Counted from the stretch's first letter, positions 41,880 through 51,155 are shown. The stretch: DNA of 64,000 nucleotides from Flavobacterium laiguense (GCF_003097655.1 NZ_QCZH01000001.1:310001-374000), one strand, 5' to 3'. Translations and numbers: made by a program. The notes: generated by a model from the letters alone, not told the origin.

Positions 41880-42533
41880 ATGGAAATTCATTATTTATCA
41901 GAAAACAATAGCGTTCTAAATCATTTTTTAGGTCAAATTCGAGACATTAAAGTCCAAAATGACAGTATGCGTTTTCGCAGAAACATAGAACGCATTGGTG
42001 AGATTATGGCTTATGAAATGAGTAAATCATTGCATTACAAAGCCGTTGAAATACTGACTCCGCTTGGCATTAAAAAAACTACCGAAATTGCGGATCAATT
42101 GGTTTTATGTTCCATACTAAGAGCTGGACTGACCTTGCATCAGGGGTTTTTAAACTATTTTGACAATGCCGAGAATGGTTTTATTTCGGCCTACAGACAC
42201 CATCCCAATCATGATGATTTCTTTGATATTTTAGTAGAATACCAAGCTATTGCCGATATTAATAATAAAAATGTTTTGTTGCTAGACCCTATGCTGGCTA
42301 CTGGACAATCTATAGTGGCGGTTTTTAACAAATTAATAGAAAGAGGTACTCCAAAAGAAATTCATATTGCCGTGATTATTGCCGCTCCCGAAGGCATTGC
42401 GCATCTAAAGGAAAATTTGCCTGATACGTGTCATCTTTGGATTGCTTCCTTGGATGAGAAACTCAATGACAAAAGCTATATTATTCCGGGACTCGGAGAT
42501 GCAGGAGATTTGGCCTATGGAAACAAATTATAA
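41880..42533 (+). CDS. upp: Uracil phosphoribosyltransferase
   Basis: A 217-aa uracil PRTase making UMP from uracil and PRPP (pyrimidine salvage). The PRPP-binding motif is VLLLDPMLATGQSIVAVF; the uracil-binding end is YIIPGLGDAGDLAYG. MRFRRNIERIGEIMAYEMSK is typical. It converges with the DUF6427 gene, and the coding ends overlap by 6 bp. Confidence 0.97.
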   Translation: MEIHYLSENNSVLNHFLGQIRDIKVQNDSMRFRRNIERIGEIMAYEMSKSLHYKAVEILTPLGIKKTTEIADQLVLCSILRAGLTLHQGFLNYFDNAENGFISAYRHHPNHDDFFDILVEYQAIADINNKNVLLLDPMLATGQSIVAVFNKLIERGTPKEIHIAVIIAAPEGIAHLKENLPDTCHLWIASLDEKLNDKSYIIPGLGDAGDLAYGNKL

Positions 42534-43457
42534 TTGAGAAAAGAAAGCAAATAGACTACAGGCCAAAAGCACAAACATAACGATTTCCTCTTTTAATTTG
42601 GGTTGGGCAATTTCGATATGAGCTGTAGCCAAGATAGCCAATGGTGCAAAAGTAAAAACTAATAATTCATTGCTTTTGTTGGCCGATAAAATGAAAACGA
42701 AAATCCCGATAAAAAAAGAAGCTATTACTTTTTTATACGAAGAAAGCAATACTAAAGGTCGGCTAGATAATGTTGAAAATATTGATATTACAAAAAACAA
42801 AGCAACAGTGATATAAATGGAAAAAGCCGCATTTTGATAATTATTGGTAAAATAATCTACGCTTAAACTTATCCTGCTATTCTCTTGTAAAAAAGCAATA
42901 CTATTGATGTCAAAAATCAAGCAGCAAGAAATAAACAATATCGAAACCGCAAAAAGAGCGATAAAAGGGATAACCCAGTTTCTATAATCCCTAGAAACGT
43001 GGAATATAACAGATATAAAAACTAAAAGAATATATAAAATACTCCAAAACTGAAATAATGCAGCTATAAAAATCCATAAAGATGCATCAAAAAGCTTCTC
43101 TTTTGTTTCTTTTAAAGTTTGTAAAGACACCAGTCGTCTAATGGCCAATAAAATAAAAAAATTGGCAAGAATCAGATTTGTGTTGTTGAATAAATCAGGA
43201 AAAAAAAGCAGAAACAAAAAATAAAAAAAAGCAGTGTAGGTACTGTCTTTACTCAATCCGTTGCGTTTTGAAATAAAACTGGCAAGGAAGACAGTTCCCA
43301 GTAAAAATCCAAATAATCCTACTCTTTGAAGAATTAAAATAACAGAATTTACCCAAGTCGGTTCTTGAATTTGATATAGAAAAAAGAAAACCAACATTAA
43401 AATAACCACCAAAGAAAAATTTAATGGTGTAGATTTTCTAAAAACACTTGTTATCAT
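42528..43457 (-). CDS. DUF6427 membrane protein
   Basis: A 309-aa protein with about eight to ten helices; N-terminus MITSVFRKSTPLNFSLVVIL. It matches a Flavobacteriia family that accompanies upp and the DUF6341 gene. It has no catalytic motif. It is divergent from DUF6341; the shared spacer carries a promoter whose -33 box lies inside this gene's start region. Confidence 0.85.
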   Translation of the reverse strand: MITSVFRKSTPLNFSLVVILMLVFFFLYQIQEPTWVNSVILILQRVGLFGFLLGTVFLASFISKRNGLSKDSTYTAFFYFLFLLFFPDLFNNTNLILANFFILLAIRRLVSLQTLKETKEKLFDASLWIFIAALFQFWSILYILLVFISVIFHVSRDYRNWVIPFIALFAVSILFISCCLIFDINSIAFLQENSRISLSVDYFTNNYQNAAFSIYITVALFFVISIFSTLSSRPLVLLSSYKKVIASFFIGIFVFILSANKSNELLVFTFAPLAILATAHIEIAQPKLKEEIVMFVLLACSLFAFFSQL

Positions 43458-43477
43458 AAGGATATTTTATACTTTTG
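43448..43477 (+). promoter_or_regulatory. Promoter in front of the DUF6341 gene
   Basis: TTG (43448-43450), 19-bp spacer, TACTTTTG (43470-43477): a full match to TTG-N17-23-TAnnTTTG. The leader to the ATG at 43602 would be about 118 nt, long for this window. Confidence 0.6.
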
Positions 43478-43601
43478 TGACTGTAAATATAATACTTGTT
43501 TAAAAAGGAATGGGACAAGATTAAAAAAGATTCGTTGGAAATTTATTTATTGATGTTGCCTATTCCAAAACATAAAAATAATAAAATAAAATATATAGAT
43601 T

Positions 43602-43832
43602 ATGACATCATTTTTTGAAGGAATACAATACTTATTTGTAAACATTTTATTCGCTCCCTTAGATTTTTTGCGTGCATTAGAGCTTAAATCATGGTTTGGT
43701 GCCAATACGATCAACTGGATCTTCATGATTATTTGTGCAGTTGCAATGGTATATTGGATCAAACAATTGAAATTACACAAAGAAAATGGAGAAGAGTTTC
43801 AAGATACAACTGCTCATTCTTTTTTGAAATAA
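43602..43832 (+). CDS. DUF6341 small membrane protein
   Basis: A 76-aa protein with two hydrophobic stretches (8-22 and 34-51), reading FFEGIQYLFVNILFAPLDFL and WFGANTINWIFMIICAVAMV, with a polar tail ending DTTAHSFLK. It is conserved next to upp and purD in Flavobacteriia from memory. The function is unknown. Confidence 0.85.
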   Translation: MTSFFEGIQYLFVNILFAPLDFLRALELKSWFGANTINWIFMIICAVAMVYWIKQLKLHKENGEEFQDTTAHSFLK

Positions 43833-43857
43833 GCACTTAGCTCTTGTAGCAATTAAG

Positions 43858-43909
43858 ATAAACTTCTTAGATTTTAATTTTTCACAAAATTAAAATCTAA
43901 GAAGTTTAT
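43858..43909. terminator. Bidirectional terminator between DUF6341 and purD
   Basis: A 24-bp perfect stem (43858-43881 with 43886-43909) with loop TCAC; AT-rich with central TTCTTAGATTTTAATTTT. It stops both the plus-strand DUF6341 and minus-strand purD transcripts. Confidence 0.85.
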
Positions 43910-43915
43910 TTGGTT

Positions 43916-45190
43916 TTATATCAAATCGAATCCGATATCTTTTCTGAAATTCATTTTATCAAAATGCAATTGACTTACATTCTTGTATGATTTATCTAAA
44001 GCTTCCTGAAAATTATCCCCATAAGAAGTAATAGCCATAACTCTTCCTCCATTAGAAACCACATTGCCATTCTCTAATTTGGTTCCAGCATGAAAAACGA
44101 TTGAATCTGTAACCGTTTCTAAACCTGTAATTACTTTCCCTTTTTCAAAATCTTCTGGATATCCTCCAGAAACAATCATAACCGTTGTTGCGCTTCTTTC
44201 ATCAATTTCAAGGTTAAATTCGTCTAGTTTTTCATTGGCTACAGCCAAAAACAATTCGACTAAATCTGATTTTAATCTTGGGACTACAACCTCAGTTTCT
44301 GGATCACCCATTCTCACATTGTATTCAATAACAATTGGCTCGTTATTAACATTGATCAGTCCAATAAACACAAAACCTTTATATGGAATTCCGTCTTTTT
44401 GAAACCCTTCGATTGTTGGTTTTACAATACGAGTTTCTATTTTTTCCATCAACACGGCATCTACGTAAGGAACTGGAGAAACTGCTCCCATTCCACCTGT
44501 ATTCAAACCCGTGTCGCCTTCACCAATACGTTTGTAATCTTTGGCTGTTGGCAAAATTTTATAGCTTTTTCCGTCTGTCAAAACAAAACAACTCAATTCT
44601 ATACCGTCTAGAAATTCTTCGATTACTACTTTTGAACTTGCTGCACCAAATTTTTGATGTACCAACATGTTTCTTAATTCGTCTTGGGCTTCCGCCAAAT
44701 CCTGAATAATTAAAACCCCTTTTCCAGCGGCTAAACCATCAGCTTTCAATACATACGGAGATTGCAAAGTTTCAAGAAACTGACATCCTTTTTCAACTGT
44801 TTCGGCTGTAAAACTATCGTAAGCCGCTGTTGGAATGTTGTGTTTCATCAAAAATTCTTTGGCAAACTCTTTACTTCCTTCTAATGTTGCTCCAATTTTT
44901 GAAGGTCCTATCACAGGAATATCTTTTAAATCTTGATCGTTTAAGAAAAAGTCATAAATCCCTTTTACCAAAGGATCTTCTGGCCCAACAACTACCATTT
45001 TTATATTTTCCTTAATTACCAATGCTTTTATGGCATCAAAATCGGTGGCACTAATGTCGATGTTTTTTGCAATTTGAGCAGTACCTGCATTTCCCGGTGC
45101 TACAAAAAGGGTGTCGCAAAGTGGACTTTGAATCATTTTCCACGCAAAAGCATGTTCTCTTCCTCCAGATCCTAGTAGTAAAATATTCAT
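43916..45190 (-). CDS. purD: Phosphoribosylamine-glycine ligase
   Basis: A 424-aa GAR synthetase, step 2 of purine synthesis: phosphoribosylamine + glycine + ATP to GAR. The start at 45190 (MNILLLGSGGREHAFAWK) is the family start; the frame to 45211 adds 7 residues. ATP-grasp motifs include VLKADGLAAGKGVLI and NVRMGDPETE. A -7 box TATTTTTG at 45241-45234 (minus) fits a start at 45190. Confidence 0.97.
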   Translation of the reverse strand: MNILLLGSGGREHAFAWKMIQSPLCDTLFVAPGNAGTAQIAKNIDISATDFDAIKALVIKENIKMVVVGPEDPLVKGIYDFFLNDQDLKDIPVIGPSKIGATLEGSKEFAKEFLMKHNIPTAAYDSFTAETVEKGCQFLETLQSPYVLKADGLAAGKGVLIIQDLAEAQDELRNMLVHQKFGAASSKVVIEEFLDGIELSCFVLTDGKSYKILPTAKDYKRIGEGDTGLNTGGMGAVSPVPYVDAVLMEKIETRIVKPTIEGFQKDGIPYKGFVFIGLINVNNEPIVIEYNVRMGDPETEVVVPRLKSDLVELFLAVANEKLDEFNLEIDERSATTVMIVSGGYPEDFEKGKVITGLETVTDSIVFHAGTKLENGNVVSNGGRVMAITSYGDNFQEALDKSYKNVSQLHFDKMNFRKDIGFDLI

Positions 45191-45233
45191 GGTGTAGTTT
45201 TTTAGTTGCATTTCCGTCTTTTGACAGATGGTG

Positions 45234-45241
45234 CAAAAATA
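45234..45241 (-). promoter_or_regulatory. Candidate -7 box for purD
   Basis: TATTTTTG on the minus strand, 43 bp before the purD ATG; fits TAnnTTTG, no -33 box at proper distance. Confidence 0.35.
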
Positions 45242-45285
45242 GTTTGTTTTGCTGTGAAATAATAATTTTTTTTACTTACTTTTAA

Positions 45286-45296
45286 CGTTAGTAACG
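45286..45296. promoter_or_regulatory. Candidate HigA operator
   Basis: CGTTAGTAACG, an 11-bp palindrome ending 8 bp before the higB ATG. HigA antitoxins usually repress their own operon at such palindromes; binding here is inference. Confidence 0.35.
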
Positions 45297-45304
45297 CGAA
45301 AGAT

Positions 45305-45586
45305 ATGATAATTTCATTTGGATCAAAAGCAACCGAAAAAATTTGGAATGGAATTGTTGTTAAAAAACCCTCAATAGCAGTACAACAAATTGGTAGAAGA
45401 AAACTAAGAATACTTAACAACTCACAAGATTTGATAGATTTAAGGATTCCACCATCCAACAGATTAGAGAAATTAAGTGGTAATTTAAAGGAGTTTTACA
45501 GTATTTGGATTAACGATCAATGGCGCATCATTTTTAATTGGGAGAATGGAAATGCTTCAAATGTAGAAATTGTAGATTATCATTAA
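45305..45586 (+). CDS. higB: HigB-type toxin (RelE/ParE fold)
   Basis: A 93-aa HigB family toxin of a type II toxin-antitoxin pair. Motifs are LRIPPSNRLEKLSGNLKEFY and SIWINDQWRIIFNWENGNAS, near the C-terminal EIVDYH. HigB proteins cut mRNA on the ribosome. The toxin precedes the antitoxin, the usual hig order. Full length, so probably functional. It starts 115 bp from the divergent purD start. Confidence 0.94.
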   Translation: MIISFGSKATEKIWNGIVVKKPSIAVQQIGRRKLRILNNSQDLIDLRIPPSNRLEKLSGNLKEFYSIWINDQWRIIFNWENGNASNVEIVDYH

Positions 45587-45596
45587 AAAAAATAAA

Positions 45597-45899
45597 ATGG
45601 AAAAATTAAAAAACATACACCCTGGAGAAATTCTACTCGAAGAATTCCTTATCCCTTTGGAAATAACCCCATATCGTTTGTCTAAAGATTTGAAAATTCC
45701 ACAAACCAGAATATCCGAAATCACAAAGGGAAACAGAAGAATTACTGCAGATACGGCAATCCGTTTGAGTCAATATTTTGGAAATTCAGCTAAGTTTTGG
45801 CTTGGATTGCAAGATGATTATGATATTGAAGAAGAACGGGAAAACAAAGGGGAAGAACTGCAATCTATCAAACGTTTTAATAATCAAAAAGTGGCATAG
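45597..45899 (+). CDS. higA: HigA-type antitoxin (XRE helix-turn-helix)
   Basis: A 100-aa antitoxin. N-terminal NIHPGEILLEEFLIPLEITP, HTH YRLSKDLKIPQTRISEITKG and the WLGLQDDYD end are typical HigA. It neutralises HigB and represses the operon. Its stop codon (45897-45899) directly abuts the ATG of the next gene at 45900, so the capK-like ligase is probably co-transcribed with it. Confidence 0.94.
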   Translation: MEKLKNIHPGEILLEEFLIPLEITPYRLSKDLKIPQTRISEITKGNRRITADTAIRLSQYFGNSAKFWLGLQDDYDIEEERENKGEELQSIKRFNNQKVA

Positions 45900-47219
45900 A
45901 TGATTAAACTATTCGACCTAACACTCCAAATAAACGGTTTCCCTATGCGGGAAGCCAAAGCTGAGTTGCAAAAAATTCTTGCCATTCCAGAGGAAGAATA
46001 TGGTCGTTTTATAGAAAAACAAAAAATGGAAATCGTCCATTTTCATTTAAATAACAATCCTTTTTACAAAGAGCTTGTTGGTGAAAACTCTCTTAAAAAC
46101 TGGTCAGACTTGCCAATTTTGACTAAGGAAAACCTGCAGAAACCTTTGAATGAAAGACTTTCAATGGGCTATACTTCCAAAAATAGTTACGTCAATAAAA
46201 CTTCTGGCTCTAGTGGTCATCCCTTTATATTTGTGAAAGACAAATTTTGTCATGCTTTGACTTGGGCATCTTATATGTATCGTTTTGGTTGGTACGGAAT
46301 TGATTTTAATAGTTCCTATCAAGCTCGTTTTTATGGCATTCCGCTAGATTTTATTGGAAACAAAAAAGAACGGTTCAAGGATTTTTTGAGTCATCGCTAT
46401 CGGTTTTCGATATTCAATTTATCAGACGAAGTTTTGGAAAGTTTTTTAAAGGATTTTAAATCTAAAAAATTTGATTACATAAATGGCTACACCTCTTCCA
46501 TAGTTTTGTTTGCAAAATTTTTACAGCAAAAAAATATCATTTTAAAAGAAATTTGCCCTACTCTAAAAGTATGTATGGTTACCTCCGAAATGCTTTTTGA
46601 AGAAGATAAACTACTGTTGGAGAAGCAATTTGGCATCCCTATTGTCAATGAATACGGAGCATCAGAATTGGATTTGATAGCTTTTCAAAATCCAGGCAGC
46701 CAATGGCAAGTCAACTCGGAAACTCTATTTCTAGAAATTTTGGACGAAAATAATCAGACTGTACCAAACGGAATTTCGGGGCGAGTTGTAATCACTTCCC
46801 TCTACAACAAAGCGCATCCTTTTATTCGTTACGACATTGGCGACATTGGAGTTTTGGATGAAAAAAGCACTTTGAAAAAACCCATTCTCAAACAATTAAT
46901 TGGCAGAACCAATGATGTCGCCATTTTACCCAGTGGTAAAAAATCGCCCGGATTAACCTTTTATTATGTGACCAAAAGTATCATCGAAGACGATGAAAAC
47001 GTAAAAGAGTTTATCATTAAACAAACCAAAACAGACACTTTCGAAGTAGAATATGTGAGTGAAACCGAATTGACATTGGCACAAATCAATAAAATTGAGG
47101 AAGCAATTACTTTGTACTTGGAACCTAATTTATACTTTACTTTTAGTCGAAAAATAACCTTAGAACGAAGCATTCGAGGAAAATTGAAACAGTTCACTTC
47201 GTTTTTGTTATGTAATTAA
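45900..47219 (+). CDS. CapK/PaaK-like adenylate-forming ligase
   Basis: A 439-aa AMP-forming enzyme similar to phenylacetate-CoA ligases and CapK. P-loop-like TSGSSGHPFIF (about 101-111), NEYGASELD (about 249-257) and YDIGDIG. In polysaccharide loci such proteins activate an acid for transfer to a sugar or protein; here it lies between higBA and the glycan cluster. The function is inferred from family and position. ATG immediately follows the higA stop. Confidence 0.88.
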   Translation: MIKLFDLTLQINGFPMREAKAELQKILAIPEEEYGRFIEKQKMEIVHFHLNNNPFYKELVGENSLKNWSDLPILTKENLQKPLNERLSMGYTSKNSYVNKTSGSSGHPFIFVKDKFCHALTWASYMYRFGWYGIDFNSSYQARFYGIPLDFIGNKKERFKDFLSHRYRFSIFNLSDEVLESFLKDFKSKKFDYINGYTSSIVLFAKFLQQKNIILKEICPTLKVCMVTSEMLFEEDKLLLEKQFGIPIVNEYGASELDLIAFQNPGSQWQVNSETLFLEILDENNQTVPNGISGRVVITSLYNKAHPFIRYDIGDIGVLDEKSTLKKPILKQLIGRTNDVAILPSGKKSPGLTFYYVTKSIIEDDENVKEFIIKQTKTDTFEVEYVSETELTLAQINKIEEAITLYLEPNLYFTFSRKITLERSIRGKLKQFTSFLLCN

Positions 47220-47251
47220 ATTCGTACATTAGTTGTTTAAATTAAAAAGCG

Positions 47252-47761
47252 ATGAATGACCAATCTTTACTTTCAGAAGAAACTATTTCTAACAAAATCT
47301 ACGTTATTCGCAATCAAAAAGTGATGCTAGATAGTGATTTGTCTTTGCTTTATGGAGTTGAAACCAAAAGACTAAACGAACAAGTAAAAAGGAATGAATT
47401 AAGATTTCCTTTGGATTTTATGTTTCAACTCACTGAAATTGAATTTCAGAACTTGAAGTCGCAAATTGCGACATCAAGTTGGGTGGAACAATAAAATTGC
47501 CTTTTGCATTCACTGAACACGGTGTTTTAACGTTGTCAAATGTGCTAAAAAGTGACAAAGCCATTCAAACGAATATCCAGATTATGCGCATTTTTACAAA
47601 AGTGAGACAAATGCTTTTGGACACCACCGAAATAAAAATAGACATCCTTCAGATTCAAAAAAAATTGGAAAACTATGATAAAAATATCAAATTGGTTTTT
47701 TCTTATGACTGAGAAGAAAGAAAACGAAGGTGAAAGGATCAAAATTGGATATAAAAAATAG
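47252..47761 (+). pseudogene. ORF6N-domain protein, broken by two frameshifts
   Basis: Frame 1 (47252-47494) reads MNDQSLLSEETISNKIYVIR and RNELRFPLDFMFQLTE, typical ORF6N. The frame is lost at 47481-47483 where GGG stands and GGGG would restore SSWGGTIKLPFAFTEHGVLT. A second shift near 47701-47710 breaks the end; the tail TEKKENEGERIKIGYKK then reads to TAG at 47759-47761. ORF6N proteins are thought to bind DNA and are often phage-related. Two independent breaks make decay more likely than sequencing error. Confidence 0.85.
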
Positions 47762-47780
47762 ACTCAAGAACTAAACTGTT

Positions 47781-48551
47781 TCAAATCTTCTTTATATAAC
47801 GCGGTTTTATCATCAATTGGGTCAATAAAAATCCAATCATAATGAACAGGGAAGTAACATAATTAAAGCCATGAAAACTCCTATAAACGGCAAAATTATG
47901 TTTCAATAAATCAACCTTTGAGGCCGATAATGAATTATTCCTAATGCGATAAATAGCCAAACTTTCTGGAACTGGTTTTGCTTTTTTTATTTTTTTGAGA
48001 ATCGTAAGCCATACCATCCAATCCTGTCGTTTTCGAGTCGAGGAAATTGCAATTTTTCCAAAATACTTTACTTCATAAATCCCCGTAAGATTGCCTACAT
48101 AATTGCAAAAGAACAATTGACGATACGAGAGATCTCTAGGTGCTTCTACCCTTTTGTTTAATTTATTTCCTTCTTCATCAATACAATCATAGAAACAGAA
48201 TGTAAAAGGAATTTTGTTTTCTTTTAAAAATTGAAGTTGTTTTTCGAGTTTTAAAGGTTTCCACAAATCATCGGCGTCCAAAAAAGCAATATAGTCTCCT
48301 TTTGCTTTTGATAAAGCTACATCTCTGGCAATTCCTGTACCTGAATTTTCATCTAATCGAAAAAGATGAATTCGACCATCGTCATTAATAAATTGTTCAA
48401 TAATGGAGACCGTATGATCTTTAGAGCAATCATCTACAATAATCATTTCCCAATTTATATAGGTTTGATTTTGTACAGACACAATCGTTTCAGCAATGAA
48501 TTTCTCAGAGTTGAAAGACGGTATGATTATAGATACCAGATTTTCTTGCAT
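47781..48551 (-). CDS. Family 2 glycosyltransferase
   Basis: A 256-aa GT2. SIIIPSFNSEKFIAETI at the N-terminus, DDCSKD, and the metal-binding FLDADD with later RKRQDWM are characteristic. It transfers a sugar from an NDP donor onto the growing repeat unit at the inner membrane; a hydrophobic C-terminal segment may anchor it. It is coupled to the priming transferase (1-bp gap). Confidence 0.93.
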   Translation of the reverse strand: MQENLVSIIIPSFNSEKFIAETIVSVQNQTYINWEMIIVDDCSKDHTVSIIEQFINDDGRIHLFRLDENSGTGIARDVALSKAKGDYIAFLDADDLWKPLKLEKQLQFLKENKIPFTFCFYDCIDEEGNKLNKRVEAPRDLSYRQLFFCNYVGNLTGIYEVKYFGKIAISSTRKRQDWMVWLTILKKIKKAKPVPESLAIYRIRNNSLSASKVDLLKHNFAVYRSFHGFNYVTSLFIMIGFLLTQLMIKPRYIKKI

Positions 48552-48552
48552 G

Positions 48553-49905
48553 TCAATACGCTTTTATATCACCCTTTATAATATTATAAATGGTGTTGAA
48601 AATGATTTTTAAATCCATCAACAGAGACCATTTTTCGATATAAAAAATATCATATCGCACTCTATTTATAATGTCTTTGTCGTTTTCAACCTCTCCTCGA
48701 AATCCTTTGGTCTGAGCCAAACCTGTTATTCCTGGTTTTATAAAATGACGCACCATAAAATTATCAATCCGTTCAGCATACATATTGGTGTGGCTAATCA
48801 TATGCGGTCTAGGGCCCACTACAGACATATCCCCCCATAAAACATTAAAAAACTGAGGCAGCTCATCTATGCTTGTTTTTCTAATATATCTACCAATTTT
48901 TGTTATTCGGGCATCATTTTTAGAAACTTGATTGATATTCGCTTCATCATTGAGTTCCATCGATCTGAATTTGAAACAATTGAACTCCCTATTGTTTAAA
49001 CCATTTCTCTTTTGTATAAAAAATAATGGCCCATTTGAATCCAATTTAATGATAATTGCTAAAATCGGGGTCAACCAAGATAATAGCCCAACTATCATTA
49101 GGATTGAAAAAACTATATCAAATAGACGCTTTATAATTTTATGCAAGGTTTCATCCAAAGAAATCGTTCTTTGTGCAATTATGGGAATATAATCGTAATA
49201 TTCGAAGGTGGTGTTCAAAGAAAGGAGTTGTTTTTCGTCTGGAATGAATTTGAGTGTTTTAAAGTTATTGTCAGCAAAAAAGATAAAATCATCAATTTGC
49301 TTACTGGTCAAATCGTTCATAGAACAATAAACTTCATCTATTTTATTTTCTAAAATAAACGAAAAAATCTCCTGTAGCTGTTCGGTTTTATGATGATCCA
49401 AATCAAACACTTTTATCAATTTATACCCATAATCTGGGTTTTCTTCAAAAAAATGCTGCAACGGGTTTATACTTTTACGCTTCCCTATCAGAGCAACTGT
49501 CCTAAAATTACCCCCAAATAAAATTCTGTATTTCTTTAGAAAAAAATAAATAAATAGTTTGAATACCAGAATTATTAAAACCGATATCGTTGTAAATAAA
49601 ACAATTGTATTAAAACTGTCCCTCTCAGGATAAAAATGTACAAGTGCCAAGCAAAAAACAATAAAAGCAATGGTTTGCTTCAAAGTACAATTCAAAATAG
49701 CAATTACTTTAGTGTACCTATAGACTTCATAAAAACCTAAATTGGCGGCAATAATAAACCAAGCACAACTGATAAATAAGAAATAATAATCCTGAAAAAC
49801 AGGTATACCCGAAAAATACGCAGTCAAAACATTGATAATTACCAAGTCTAGTATGCGTGAAAAAGGTCTAATATAACCCGAATATCTTCCTGTTTTAGTT
49901 TTCAC
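48553..49905 (-). CDS. Polyprenyl glycosylphosphotransferase (priming enzyme)
   Basis: A 450-aa PssY/WcaJ-type enzyme that starts glycan synthesis by loading a sugar phosphate onto undecaprenyl phosphate. About four N-terminal helices, a CoA-binding-like middle domain, another helix (about 265-285) and the catalytic end KRLFDIVFSI, KFRSME, RKTSIDELPQFFNV, VGPRP. The N-terminal type suggests glucose/hexose-1-phosphate. Neighbours are GT2 and UDP-glucuronate decarboxylase. Confidence 0.93.
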   Translation of the reverse strand: MKTKTGRYSGYIRPFSRILDLVIINVLTAYFSGIPVFQDYYFLFISCAWFIIAANLGFYEVYRYTKVIAILNCTLKQTIAFIVFCLALVHFYPERDSFNTIVLFTTISVLIILVFKLFIYFFLKKYRILFGGNFRTVALIGKRKSINPLQHFFEENPDYGYKLIKVFDLDHHKTEQLQEIFSFILENKIDEVYCSMNDLTSKQIDDFIFFADNNFKTLKFIPDEKQLLSLNTTFEYYDYIPIIAQRTISLDETLHKIIKRLFDIVFSILMIVGLLSWLTPILAIIIKLDSNGPLFFIQKRNGLNNREFNCFKFRSMELNDEANINQVSKNDARITKIGRYIRKTSIDELPQFFNVLWGDMSVVGPRPHMISHTNMYAERIDNFMVRHFIKPGITGLAQTKGFRGEVENDKDIINRVRYDIFYIEKWSLLMDLKIIFNTIYNIIKGDIKAY

Positions 49906-49908
49906 TAC

Positions 49909-50892
49909 CTAATTGATATACTTAGAAAAATCTTTATGTTCCTCTTTCGATAACTCTTCTTTGGATAGCGATTTGAAATAATCATAAGTGATTTTCATTC
50001 CTTCGGCTCGGTTTACTTTGGCTTCCCAACCCAGTAATTCTTTAGCTTTGGTAGTATCTGGTTGACGTTGCAAAGGATCATTTATAGGCAACGGATGATA
50101 AACCACTTTTTGATTGGTTCCCGTTAATTTTATAATTTCCTCAGCAAAATCTTTGATGGTGATTTCATCGGGATTACCAATGTTTACCGGATACACATAA
50201 TCCGAATGCAATAATCTAAAAATTCCTTCTACTTGATCATCTACATAACAAAAAGAACGGGTTTGCATTCCGTCTCCAAAAATCGTTAAATCTTCTCCAC
50301 GAATGGCTTGTCCAATAAAAGCGGGAATAACACGACCATCATTGAGACGCATTCTCGGCCCATACGTATTGAAAATTCGAACAATTCTAGTTTCTACCGC
50401 ATGAAAAGTATGATATGCCATCGTGATCGATTCTTGAAAACGCTTGGCTTCGTCATATACTCCTCTTGGTCCAATGGTATTTACGTTTCCATAGTATTCC
50501 TCCGTTTGCGGATGAACTAGTGGATCTCCATACACCTCGGATGTAGATGCAATCAAAATTCTTGCTTTTTTTACCCTAGCCAAACCTAATAAATTGTGCG
50601 TTCCCAAAGAACCCACTTTTAAGGTTTGAATTGGAATTTTAAGATAATCAATTGGACTTGCAGGCGAAGCAAAATGCAAAATATAATCTAACTCTCCGGG
50701 AACATGAACAAACTTGGTAATATCATGATGATAAAATTCAAAATGTTCTAACTTGAATAAATGTTCTATATTTTTTAAATCACCAGTAATGAGATTATCC
50801 ATTCCTATTACATGATAACCTTCTTTGATAAAACGATCGCATAAATGAGATCCTAAAAATCCTGCTGCTCCAGTGATGAGTATTCTTTTCAT
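49909..50892 (-). CDS. uxs: UDP-glucuronate decarboxylase (UDP-xylose synthase)
   Basis: A 327-aa NAD-dependent SDR epimerase-type enzyme. GxxGxxG is GAAGFLGS at 8-15, with TSEVYGDP and catalytic YDEAK; the [20 protein letters not shown] and [14 protein letters not shown] motifs fit UXS. It converts UDP-glucuronate to UDP-xylose and CO2, so xylose (or a derivative) may be in the polysaccharide. It starts the leftward sub-operon uxs-priming enzyme-GT2. Confidence 0.92.
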   Translation of the reverse strand: MKRILITGAAGFLGSHLCDRFIKEGYHVIGMDNLITGDLKNIEHLFKLEHFEFYHHDITKFVHVPGELDYILHFASPASPIDYLKIPIQTLKVGSLGTHNLLGLARVKKARILIASTSEVYGDPLVHPQTEEYYGNVNTIGPRGVYDEAKRFQESITMAYHTFHAVETRIVRIFNTYGPRMRLNDGRVIPAFIGQAIRGEDLTIFGDGMQTRSFCYVDDQVEGIFRLLHSDYVYPVNIGNPDEITIKDFAEEIIKLTGTNQKVVYHPLPINDPLQRQPDTTKAKELLGWEAKVNRAEGMKITYDYFKSLSKEELSKEEHKDFSKYIN

Positions 50893-50932
50893 AGTTACTA
50901 TATACTACTATAATTGTTTTTTGTAATACGCA

Positions 50933-50940
50933 CAAATGTA
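50933..50940 (-). promoter_or_regulatory. Candidate -7 box for uxs
   Basis: TACATTTG on the minus strand, 40 bp before the uxs start; no -33 box at the usual spacing. Confidence 0.4.
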
Positions 50941-51127
50941 CTAAAATATTTTACCTTTAAATTACACGATAAATGATTAACGGATGCCCTTTTCCATTTG
51001 TTGAAAGATAATTTCCTTCTAATATTGTTCTTGTTTTAAAAACAAGGCTAATTCCCTATACTTTTTGAAAGAAATTTGTAGAGAAATCCAGGTTCAAAAA
51101 AATAATAGTACTTAATCAACTTTACTC

Positions 51128-51135
51128 TATTTTTG
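51128..51135 (+). promoter_or_regulatory. Candidate -7 box for the rightward GT4
   Basis: TATTTTTG fits TAnnTTTG, 20 bp before the TTG start at 51156. No -33 match. Confidence 0.35.
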
Positions 51136-51155
51136 TTGCACTAAAACCATCTATT

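Noticed and set aside
43547..43780. 77-aa minus-strand frame opposite DUF6341
   Set aside because: It is antisense to a conserved small membrane protein with its own promoter.
47476..47494. Programmed frameshift in the ORF6N gene
   Set aside because: GGG followed by TGGAACA is not a known slippery site, and a second shift further on supports decay.
47479..47712. Separate 77-aa gene MGGTIKLPFAFTEHG
   Set aside because: It is the continuation of the ORF6N protein after a one-base loss, not an independent gene.
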